Positions 25,121 to 36,100 of a DNA stretch of 64,000 nucleotides are shown piece by piece. The DNA lies in the NCBI GenBank assembly GCA_030704615.1, contig CM060733.1, positions 48,546,001 through 48,610,000 on the forward strand, given 5' to 3'. The notes beneath the pieces are model-generated. The model did not search any database. It saw only the letters and a list, made by a program, of their open reading frames with translations, and was not told where the DNA came from. Positions within the stretch are counted from its first letter, which is position 1, and each line of letters starts with the position of its first letter. The DNA comes from Takakia lepidozioides (lineage: Eukaryota; Streptophyta; Takakiopsida; Takakiales; Takakiaceae). The position numbers and the translations under genes were made by a program.

Positions 25121-26872
25121 ATGGCTCAAACTGCTCTCATCTCGCGCAGTGTGGCTGCATTGGGCAATGTCCTAGGTGCCAGGAATTCTGCAGGGGCTGA
25201 ATCGGGAATCAGGTCGCAGACTGTCTCTTTGAGACATCTTTCTTCACTGTTCACATCCTCGGATTTCTCGTCAGATGTTAGCAGAAGCAGCAGAGGAGTG
25301 AAAACTTTCGCTTTGTTTGGATCGAAGTCGAAGCCTACAGTCGCAAAGAAGGTGCGTTTCTCTCTGTGGGTCATCGCATTTGAGGCAGACAGACAGTTTA
25401 TGGCCTTCATTGCATTACGGTTTTGGGGCACATTGCTACAGCTGGATCAGACCAGCTCTAAGACCTGGCGGTAGTATGTCCGTTTGACGACTGTATGTTA
25501 TCCGGGAAGGCGCATTTCCTTCAGAGGATCGGCATACACTGCCTTTCGAAATACTCTCGCAACACTGCTGGCCTCTGGCTTAACTCTCGATTCACCTGCT
25601 TCTTGTTACGGTTAGCCATGTTGTTGAGTTGGCTGAGTCTTAGAGGTCCCAATTTGTAATTGGATTGTTGGAAACTGAGGGGAATGTGGCATTGTCTTTA
25701 AGAGTTCTTCACCGATGTGCACGTGATAACTCGGATGTTCCATGGCGATCCTCTTCTTGTCCGCAGGAGCCAGCAGCTAAGGTAGAGGATGGAATTTTTG
25801 GAACATCTGGCGGAATTGGGTTCACTAAGGCCAATGAGCTCTTCGTCGGTCGCGTCGCTATGATTGGCTTTGCTGTAAGGATACTCAACCTGGAAACTAT
25901 CTGTGCACTGGTTGGTTGGTTGATATGTATGGTATGGTTGACATATGATTGGTTGATTAAAGAAGCTACTCGAGTGATTGCTCGGGCTTGTCTTTGCAGG
26001 TCTGCAAGGCTACTACTCACTGCTTTGTTTTGATTCTTGGTTCAGGCTTCCTTGCTCGGAGAGGCCCTCACAGGAAAGGGTGCTCTTGCACAGTTCGATT
26101 TCGAAACTGGCATTCCGCTTTACGACACTGAGCCTCTGTTGCTGTTCTTTATCCTCTTCACGCTTCTTGGAGCTATTGGTGCCCTCGGCGATCGTGGAAA
26201 ATTCGTGGATGATGCACCCGTGACTGGATTGGACAGGGCTGTTATCCCCCCCGGAAAGGGTGTTAAGACTGCCCTTGGATTGACGGAGAAGGGTGAGTGT
26301 TTTTTATCTATTCCTCCATTGTCGAGAATGTGGAAAGAAGGAAATGCGACTGCATTTAGTGCGGAGGTTCACTGGTCTGTGTCTTCTACGAGTAAGGGAG
26401 TTTCGATCCGCCTCGCACACCCCCCTTCTCTCTCTCTCTCTCGGGCATCGTGAATTTTTGTCCGGCCTGTGTCCACTCAACTGTTGGGGCCGCATCACTT
26501 TTCCATTTGAACTGTCATCTAATTTGCTAGATCAATCTGTTTGCAGCTACTTAATGAACTGTGAAATAGTGTTTGCACTAGAACGAAGTGGCCAAGTCAG
26601 TAATTTGCTCCTGACTCCTTCCAACTGCAGGCCCTACTTTCGGCTTCACCAAGGCGAATGAACTGTTTGTGGGCAGACTAGCTCAGCTTGGAATTGCATT
26701 CTCCATCATTGGAGAAATTATCACAGGAAAGGGAGCTCTAGCCCAGCTCAACATCGAGACCGGCGTTCCCATCACCGAAATTGAGCCCTTAATTATCTTC
26801 AACATCATCTTTTTCTTTATTGCAGCCATCAACCCAGGAACAGGCAAGTTTGTGAACGATGAGGAGGCTTAG
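25121..26872 (+). CDS. PSBS: Photosystem II 22 kDa protein PsbS, chloroplastic
   Basis: Thylakoid pH sensor that triggers energy-dependent quenching (qE) of light-harvesting complexes under excess light. Exons: 25121-25351, 25767-25874, 26046-26292 and 26631-26872, giving 275 aa. Residues 1 to about 75 form a Ser/Arg-rich, acid-poor chloroplast transit peptide. The mature part has the internal two-fold repeat of the family: GFTKANELFVGR at the first helix of each half, TGKGALAQ after each, and the lumenal acidic motifs DTEPLL (Glu142) and EIEPLI (Glu247). By family knowledge these match the two pH-sensing glutamates E122/E226. Four transmembrane helices and the C-terminal AAINPGTGKFV are intact. 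Exon boundaries fall at equivalent places before the second and third helices. No defect seen. Confidence 0.98.
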
Positions 26873-28135
26873 AAGTACTTCCGAATCTAAAGGAAATGTG
26901 CAGAGTAGTGAAATACCATGAATAGAGAGTTTTACTGTATGCCCTACTACCATTTTCAGCACTCTTCTAGGCATTCTTTCTCTCAAGAAAAGCTCAGCGA
27001 GGTCTCATGCACGACACCAAAATTCCTGAATCGATTGAAAGTTTCAGTTGATTCGATTAGAACATGTGCGTGCCAGTTACAACTCAATTCTAATAGATGG
27101 TGAAAACTTTGACTCTGGTGTTTTACAAGCTCGCTTGAGGATTAGGTTTAACAAGCCAGGACATTTGAGAATGCCTGTCTGCTTGTACTTTACTCCTATT
27201 GTGTTTTCAAATAGCTTTCCTTCACAAGAAAGTTCAGAAAGTTCACTTTTGTACATACTGTGGGCTTACCCCTGAGAGATTTCTTCTTCACGCCGGATGT
27301 GTGTTGTATGTGATGAGTTAGCATGATTGTGCAGCATTATGAGAGTGGTTACAATGTGGCCCAATGAGTGAACATACTCTCCATCTACAATTCACGTCCT
27401 TCCTACACTGAATTGTACATTCTACAGTCAGTGCAAAAGGGGAGGGGGCTGGAAATCACTATCTAAACAGCACCCCTAACCAGAGTCGAAGCCAATAGCT
27501 AGAGGCTTTGGCCTGTCCCAGTACTTCCACACACATTGAAGTTGCAGCTTTGCTGTCACTGAACTGTAAATGCTTCATAAGATAGCGATGGTGAGCTGCT
27601 TGCTCGAGCTCCTTCTCATGAACCATTTGGTAGTCTATTTACCAAAATCTACTTCCAGGATCTTCCTGCAGGATGGACGACTTTCTCAAGGGCTGATCAT
27701 GATCTTCCTCGGGAGATTTTGCACATTATGTAGTTTAAGCCATTTGTAGTTTGTAGCTGTTGTCGTAGTCTGAGAGAAGGGAGGGAGCAACAAGGAAAAT
27801 GTATGAAATTTCTGTTTCCTTTGATAATGAAGATCACAAATCTCTTGCCTTCAAGCCGTAAGGTTTGATGCAGTAACAGTACGACCTAGTACGACGACAC
27901 TAGAAAGACGGAAATTAAGGAGAAAGGGAATGTTTGTAGAAATCACTACATCATTGGAAAATAAGTTGGTTCATTTGAACTTCACTTTGGCTTGACTAGA
28001 GAAGATAGTAGCTCATTCATGGATTTCAAACGAGTCCCACACTTTGGATAACAAGAAGGGATTGGTTCATTGATGGACTTCAGAGGACCACACTTTGGAT
28101 ATCGAAGAAAGCAAACTTTTGATCAATTAGTGAGT
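26873..28135. other. Spacer between convergent PSBS and RPAC2
   Basis: Both genes end into this region, so it should hold their 3' UTRs. I see no exon, repeat or RNA gene in it. Confidence 0.5.
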
Positions 28136-30472
28136 TTAGTGATCTTTAACACTGCCGGAGGTGTGTTGAGAGGTCACCCTCATGCTCATGTCATTCATCC
28201 CTCGTGTGATCTTATGTTGTTCCACTGATCTCCCAAATGCCACGTTCACATGTTCCCCTACAGCAATCAAGTCATGTAATGCATCTTTCAACACCTGTTT
28301 TGCCGGTGCCCCTGCAATCCACCAATAACAGATCAATGTAAGCACAAGAAACCCAATGGAAGCCACTGCCGAACTACACTAAATAATATGGGGAAATTCT
28401 CAGTGAGGGTTTTAAAGCCCACAACCAGAGGACAAGGCTGGACAGCCTTCTCACTTTTAAATGCTCTTGTTTTGATTCGATGTGGTTGAATGATCTTGGG
28501 TCTATGGCATTTGCATTTCAAATACACAAAATAACCTACAAGAACATTTAAAAAAAAACCGTCTGTTTGGAACCCTACTAGTTACATTACATTTTTCTCC
28601 AGCTGTGTTCCATCACCTAAGAAGCCCCCAAATGGCTGCCAAGTGGCTAATTTCCCAAATTGGCGATAATTGACCCTTCTGTCCATTCAGGAGAGAGCTC
28701 AAGTAACCCAAACAGTCAATCCCTGTCTGGAAAAGTTTTCCCCAGCGCATGAAGAGTCAATAAGCATCACTGTGAACAACACTTGATTCCAAGCTCCTAA
28801 AACTTGGCAGTTGGGTTGGTAAATGTGAGACTCAAGACCCTGCTAAAACAATGGCTCCGTGTCTCTCTCTTTCCATTATAGAGCACACGAGTTGGGTGAT
28901 GGCCTACAGTCTCATCGATGGCTACTCTTCTGCTTACATTGCTCAATTTGTTGATTCTGTAAATTTGATGATTTTCATTCAAAGAATCCAGATCATCAGG
29001 GCTTCAGCTGATACTCAAATCACAGCAAGAGCGTGCTGCCTCATTATTCTTGTTGTAAACCAGTTGGGAATACTTCAAACTCACCCGCGGTTTGAACTGG
29101 GATGTTGACACGATTCTCAGATGGGAGAGGAATGCTGTAACCACAGAAGGAGACCCTGGGACTGCAACCAACCGTAACAAATTCACCTCATCAAAACCAG
29201 AAGAACATTAACATGCTAGTTATTCTGAGTTACAAGACATCTATCCCCAAAAAACATGACACATTTATACTCCAGCTCAAACTATCCTACAGAAATGGAT
29301 CCTCAACATGACGGGTCAGTTCCACTGCGTTGATCAAGCCGTGACTGCTTCAACCACTGGGTTACATTCCAAAGACAATGCAAACAACCGTGGAGTTGCT
29401 TAACCACTGATCTCTGACCAAACTAGGGTGTTTGACATATGTGTGCATCAACCTGTCTGCAATTTGGGATGTGGGCTAGTCTCCAACTTACCTTACAGAA
29501 ATAGCCATATCTGGAGAAACCGGGGGAATGGGTTTGGATTAATATGGGCCTCAGACTCCTCCAGGCTGCCAAGTGGCATGCCCCTCCAGTAGATGACTCT
29601 GAAGTGAAGGACCCAGTACCCCAAGAACTCATACGATAATGAGACGGAGGGCTCTCACTGCTTAAGGGAAAACTCTGCTCAGGTGCTTCTGAGATTGAGA
29701 ATCAGTTTGAACACTCTGGCAATAAAAACAATGAAGGATGGTGAGCATAGCCCTTTCTGGAAGGGTAATGCCCCCTGCACATTCAAATGGACCAAATGTC
29801 AGTGGTTCGTTGTTGAAAATTTGCAATCAATGACATTCTGAACCCTTGTCTGATGAAAAAGGGAAGGCTGTGATGGCCAAGGGGAAAGAATTAGGCTCCA
29901 CCCAAATAGAAAGCACCGCCATATGATGAGCTCCAATTTACATTTATACTTGAAATTTTTACACCGCATTTGCCAGAGAAGGTTGCTCAACACGGAGGAA
30001 TCTTCAGCTAAACTAGCTTCATCCCCTGTTTAAGACTAGGCTCGGAAGTTCTCCTTCAGGCTGAACAGTTGGTGCTAACCTGGCTTGGCAGATCATTGAA
30101 AACTCTTGATGATCATACAGGGCATTCAGTTTATGTGTGCATGATAACACGTTAGGATTTCGTGTGTTCCAATGGACAGGAATCGGCACTCTCAAAGCAA
30201 AGACGAAAGCCCTCCAACTGTCACGAGGAAATCATGCATCCGGGCCACAACCGTTGTTCTTCGGCTAGAATTCGAGGCTTCGAGCCAATGTAAACAAGAC
30301 AGGGAATACAAGTAGCCACAACAGGAGATGCAAGATTAAATCAAAACGAAATATCCATACTCTTAGTGAGAATAAACCGCAGAGAGTTGCCAAGAGTGTG
30401 ATCTTCATCAGTGAAAGAGAACATGGCCGCCCGCGGATCCGCGTCCGACACCAACTCTGTGCCTTCCGCCAT
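28136..30472 (-). CDS. RPAC2: RNA polymerases I and III subunit RPAC2 (AC19)
   Basis: Rpb11-like small subunit that pairs with AC40 in the assembly platform of RNA polymerases I and III (nucleolus/nucleus). Exon 1 (30348-30472) starts MAEGTELVSDADPRAAMFSF and has the hallmark TDEDHTLGNSLRFIL. Exon 2 (29085-29161) encodes PRVSFCGYSIPLPSENRVNI. Exon 3 (28136-28311) encodes GAPAKQVLKDALHDLIAVGE and a helical end. The total is 125 aa against 120-135 in the family. Exon 1's donor is uncertain: a better-looking site 13 bases upstream (A|GTATGG) is in the wrong phase, so I used TTC|GTTTTG, which adds a few residues (SMDIS) to a loop. Introns are 1.2 kb and 0.8 kb. It is divergent from the coiled-coil gene, and the spacer is 0.8 kb. 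Confidence 0.9.
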
Positions 30473-31294
30473 CTCCCTCGCTTCTCTTCTTCCTCCCTCC
30501 CTCGCTGCTTTGCACTGCTCCTAATGTTCGTCAGCAAAAATATTTAAGGCAGTTTAACGTCCATAATTCCCTTACTTAGGACTTAGCGGAAGCCTCATTA
30601 GTCTCCCGTAGGGATTCTACTGTGTTGTTTGAGAGCAGCGAGGGAGGAGGAGAAGAGAAGGAGGGCAGGGAAGGAGATGATAAACAAGGGAACAATGAAG
30701 GCAGCAGGAAAAAGAATTATCTTGTGAGCGACCGGTATTCTATGATTTTTGGATATGGAATGTCAGGATGCGTGATCTGGTTCAGTTGCAGGAAAGATCA
30801 ATCATTCTATGCTTACTCTGAACGCAATCCTCTTTGAAGTGAAGTGGGGACTGAGCGCGAGATACAAATTTGGTAAGCCCACGCTCGTAGTTTCCAGATA
30901 ATTTTGCCTGCCTCTCCTCCTCTCCTGGCGATCGTACTCCTAGTGTAATACCAGAGCTGTATGGATGGAGGATACTGTGAAATGGAAAAGATTGCCCCTG
31001 CTCTGTCTTTCTCATATTCGCTTTCACAACAGATGCACCTTCGGTCGTTCAAATCAGAGTGGAATGGTTCTTCATCGTCTACTCACGCTCGTGTTTGAGA
31101 CCAGCGATATTGAAGCTCAGTAGTGGGTGCAGCTGAAAACATGTGGTCTTGTAGTTTTTGGGCCATAAGCCCTCTGCCAGGAATCTGCACGGAGTTTTGT
31201 GGCATTGGTCATAGTGGGGTAGTGAGTTAGAATTGCAATCGATATTGAGGTTGGTTGCATGCCAAGCCACAGGGTGAGCATTATACAGGAGAGC
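30473..31294. promoter_or_regulatory. Divergent promoter region, RPAC2 / coiled-coil gene
   Basis: GC-rich, purine-rich sequence (GAGGAGGAGAAGAG runs about 30640) between two divergent starts. It may also include a 5' untranslated exon of the plus-strand gene, whose coding start follows an apparent acceptor at 31286-31288. Confidence 0.4.
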
Positions 31295-32318
31295 ATGTTC
31301 AAGTTCAAACTTGGTCGATTGGTGAGGGACGTCGTGAATGTATTGCGTGGCCTCCCGCCTGATGATGCGGTGCGACAGCGCACACTAGCAATTCAGGAAC
31401 AGCTTATACGGGTATTGGTTTATCCTCCACCTCCCCCTTTCCAGCCCTCCTACTGTGGCTCAGATAGCTGTCACTTCAAAGCTGTGTAATCACCTTATTG
31501 ATTTCTCGTGATCACCTAGAGACATCATAGGGCAGGCCACGAAAAGTGGAACGGGGACTGAGGGACTGATAGAAGTGGTGGACCATATCTTAGCCTTTGG
31601 AGGTTTGCTGGAGTGCCATGTTTTCTGGGCTTACAAGATGTCTGTTGCCATACTACACCATGTCAGTTGTTGGTATTCAGTTGGAAGGTAAGAATGCCCT
31701 ATAACACATAACGGGATGAAGCTCCGGGAGCACAGGGCTGCACAGGAGAAAGAGCGCGAAGAAGCAGCCTTGAAGGATGTCCGTGCTGTGGTTGAGGAGA
31801 TGATGAATCTCCACGAAAACCTGACTGCAGCGGTATGTGCGACTTTATTTCTTTCAAGTCTTGAAGCATCAGAGTAGAAAAGGAGGGGGCCGGGAGGGAG
31901 GGGGGGTGGTTGTTGGGGGTGAGGCTGATATATGTACGAGAGAACTAAAGCCCAGAGAATAATCGAGTTTACTTGTGTGGATGTGAGTAGGTTCCAGACT
32001 GTTTGGGCGTAAATTGATCAAGTTCAATTTCTCCATACTTTGCAGGAGGCAGCCGCTGTGGAATATAGCAACCAAATTGGGGATCAAGCTCAAGCACAAC
32101 TGGAGACTGAATTGAACACAGAGGCACAAACCATCATAGCAGCGGCAATGACAAGGCAGGAAACCATGCCGGAGCTACCAACTGCGATCTCAGGTGACAT
32201 TGGGGATGCATCTTCTTCCCAGGAGGCTCTTGCTGAGTCAGCTGTGGGCTCAAACACTGGTAGTGTTGCAGCAACCACCATCAGCTCTTCCAGTCAAAAA
32301 GGAAGCCCTTCTGTTTGA
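31295..32318 (+). CDS. Small unrecognised protein, helical/coiled-coil
   Basis: I do not recognise the family. The proposed exons are 31295-31411 (MFKFKLGRLVRDVVNVLRGL...QEQLIR), 31722-31832 (LREHRAAQEKEREEAALKDV ...) and 32046-32318, all joining in phase 0, for 166 aa. The first exon looks like a short amphipathic, basic N-terminus. The second is Glu/Arg/Ala-rich with heptad character (coiled coil). The last is Ala/Gln/Thr-rich and ends in a Ser/Thr tail. Donors are good (CGG|GTATTG, GCG|GTATGT) but the acceptor before 31722 (GATGAAG) is weak, and an upstream exon is possible. The gene may be real because frames and phases fit, but I have no homologue in mind. Confidence 0.5.
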
Positions 32319-33173
32319 ATGTATTGAGATTTCATGTGATCATCTTTTTGCCCCAAGGGCAGATCGTAGATTTTATTCTGGGACGGGTGTGAGAATTTTG
32401 AAAGGTTTTAAAGGCCCAGAGGTAGAGAGACTGAGACAGCTAACAAAAAGAGAGCAACCTAGCTGAAATAAAAACTATCATCATCATCAGCCAAGGGTTG
32501 GCTGTGCAGAAAGAGGTACAGCGAAGAGTACCCACTGGGTTTTCGACTCGTCCCTGGTCAATACCTCCTCTCAGTGGATGTAATGAATTTCTTCTTCGTT
32601 TTCGTTTTCCTAAATCCCTTACCTCCTTACTTCCCACTTAGACTTCTCAGACTTCTGCGAGATAATAGAGGTTTTCTTTGTGGAGGAGGGTTAGTATGGA
32701 AAGACGAGTTCATCTGACCATGAGTGTTAGGTTGGATACCAGATTTATTTTCGAACTGTTCATGTTGACATGTTACAACCTGAAGCTTTTCAAGCAAGTC
32801 AGTCAGAGTAAACTACAGGGTTAAAGCTGCAGGCAAAGGAATCATGCTTGGTTGCTGTTGTCCAATTTGTCCAATTTCCAGACTCAGACCTCCTTCAGCA
32901 CTGTGGATTCTTCCAGAATTGAGGATTGATTCAACATGAAAACAGGTAGTGTGCTTCTCTTTCGTTGAGTGTGTTCTCATTGCATGTGTGACTGTGAGAC
33001 AGTGTGAGAGAAAGGGCAAGCCATAAAAGACCTCATCACGACCATGAGGACTGAAAAGTCCTACAAGCTGCATGAAACACAAAAGTACATCTGACAACAG
33101 TGATCATGAGCATTTAAAAGTTTCCCACTGGTCTCTTCTCAGTCTGCAAACCTTCTTGACTGTACTGTCCATT
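32319..33173. other. Spacer between convergent coiled-coil and BTB genes
   Basis: Expected 3' UTRs of both genes. I see no coding exon or clear repeat. Confidence 0.45.
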
Positions 33174-36100
33174 TTAGAATGCATCGCAAGGGACAACTAT
33201 CTCTACCATCTCCCGCGGCAAATTCCATGGGATGAAAGCATCGGTGGATAAATCAACAAAATATTGCAAAGCTCGTTTGAGCTTCTTCAAATTCTTGATC
33301 AGGTACACAGCATCCTTTTCCAGATCTATCCCAAATGTTTGCGTGACTGAAAAAAAATTCACGAATGTTTCCATAGAGGGTTGCCCGAACCGGAGAGATG
33401 TCCGGCCAACCATAATATCTTTGGGGATTGCTTTTGTAGCTGCAAGGATCAACCTAGGCTCCCCGGAAAGGGTTATGGAGGCTCCATGTGTTTCACCGCC
33501 GATGTAAAAGCTCGTACCTCGATTGGCTTTCACATGCAACTCGCTTGGATCAAAACTCTGTGAATGACAAAGCAAACCTTCAACCTTGTTTCGTAGTTGC
33601 GAGTTAAGACTACTGTCTTACATTGTTATTTAGAAATGCATTTGCACGGCGTCACAAGACTTACATATCTGTTGAAAAGGGTTCCATACCTTTCTGATGG
33701 CTTGTTGAATGACGGGTAGTTTGAGAAATGGGGTGACAAGGTGTAGACTGAAAGTCTCTGGCTCCATGGCCCGGAGCGTAGTCCCCACCATATGCTTGTA
33801 GAAGTGGTAGCATTCCTCAGCAATTTTGGGGCCAAAGACAGTCACAGTCCATGCCCTGTCCTCGTTGTTGTCGAGAAAGGGTTCCGGGGTCTGCCATTTT
33901 ATTATATTGGTTATTATAGACATCACAACTAATTAGTAGACAGACTCGGAGTGGGAGAGAGAGGGAGAGAGATGATGCCCACGGAAGTCGGTAAATAAGA
34001 GCTTCTTGCGCTTGTGGGTATTGCCTAAGAAAGGCTGGGATTAGTATCATTATTGTTAAGGAATGATGTGACATCGCAGTAGCCGCAAGATGAAGTGGCT
34101 CTTAGTTACGCCGGCTTCGGTCGGAGTTCTCTCTCTCTGATGTGACATCTATATAACTAAATAGAATTTTAAAGTAAAATTTTAAAGAAGAAAAACCTCT
34201 ACTTCACAGCTCATTCCATCTCTCTCCCTAAACAAACAAGAAATATTGATCACTAGATTACCTTCCTGCCTAACCAGTGAGGTTTGATTCGTGCACGCAG
34301 ACCAGTTTGATCGCTCTCTTTCTTTGTAAATGTAATGTATTGAACTTGCTGGGCATCCTCTTCAAACAACCTCTTCTCAGGAGGTAGCACCCTTAGTACA
34401 CATGCCTGGCCCCAAAATTTATTTATGAACTTATTTTTTTATTTTTTTATTACTTATTTGTGGTTGTGAATATCATCATCTAACCCAATCTTTTGATGTT
34501 ACCTTAGTAGCACCATGGCCCTTTGACATGGTTATTTTTCCATGTCCTCTTTATCAGTATGATATATTGATTGGCATTTGACCTGGTATTCAGAACCGAC
34601 TGGCATCGAAATCATTTTCGTTCTGAATACTTAGAACCGGCTGGTATTAAAAACTTTCAAAAACACAAAACTTAGATTTGGGTTACCATTTATGCAAAGC
34701 AATATAACAAATGGAATTCCAATCACACAATATCAATCATGAAAGTTGTATAAGCATAAGAACTTGTGAAGAGTTATAATGCTTTTTAACTGTCCACAGA
34801 TATACACCACATCTATATCATGTTAAACCTGAAACCTTCAAGAACAAATTATGGTGAGCCTGTAAACTTTACACAATCCCTTTTTGACAGTACACGCCCT
34901 TTTTTTTTTCCCCTTTCTTTTTGGGTAGGTGAGGGATGGTGCCCCGAATGCAAGTGGACAGTGAATAAAAAAATTAGGTAAGTCCCTAAACCACATATTA
35001 ATAGTTTATCTTAACATATAATCTCATATTTATGATCAATCCAAATTTTAAAAATTGAGTAAAATAAGTTATTATTTTCCACTCAAAATTACTAATGATA
35101 GTAATAAGTTACCTTTACACGTGGATATATGTGCATGCCTTCCTCAACAAATTCTGATTTACGATATGCAACATGGGCCGTTCGCAAAGTGAAAGTGTAG
35201 GGCAAACGTTCAAGCAGACCATCATATTCAAATAATTCGCAGAAAGTCCTTAATTTCTTGATATCTGAACAATACAATTAGCTATAATATTTTCACTTAG
35301 AGCACACTCAGTTATCTATATATCTAAATATATTTTACAGAACGGGAATAACGTCCCAGTTTATTCATAAAGGTAAGAAAAATAAATGTTGATAATATTT
35401 GATATAATGACTTGAAAATAAAGATTATGTTAATAAATCATTGATTGAAACTCACACCCCATTTGAGCTTGGAAGCTATCACACGGCTAGAATTCCTAGA
35501 GACCATCTTTCCTATATAATTCTTATATGTTGCCCATTTCACTTGTAGAACATATAAATTGCAAAGTTACCTGGGGTCCTCACTGAATCTGCAATACTAC
35601 AAAGTTGGAGCAAAGACCGCCTATTTAACTCGGTTTTGAGAGCCAAACGGAGGTATTCCAACAACGGATGTTGTGTTATCAAATCAGTAAGAGTGACAAG
35701 AAGAACATCATTGGCTGCTTTCCAAACTTGCCAAATCTCCTCCACTGGCACATGACAACGTTCAGTATAAATAAATTCCATAATTGCATCCAATGCAGCA
35801 GATGTCCATTCCCCTTTGATAATTCTGTAAATGTAGGGACGCTTGGGAATGTCCTCATGTCTTAAAGCTTTCTGTTTTTGTTTATCGCTGGTGACGACGA
35901 AGTCTTCTTCATACTTTGTAGTTTGTTTCTCTTGTTTTTTCAATAACTTGTGTTGTATCATTGCCAACTCATGGTGCGGAACAATTTGGAGACAAAGGTC
36001 TAATTGGGTTTCCATACTTATTGATGGACGATCTACCTGCTATTGTCACTAGTCAATAGTAAAAGTATATCTATATAAATATTACATTTTCAAAAATTAT

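Noticed and set aside
28290-28311. A GTGKTG Walker-A-like peptide in a minus-strand frame
   Set aside because: It is an out-of-frame reading of the RPAC2 exon 3 start (GAPAKQV), which fits the family and splice phase.
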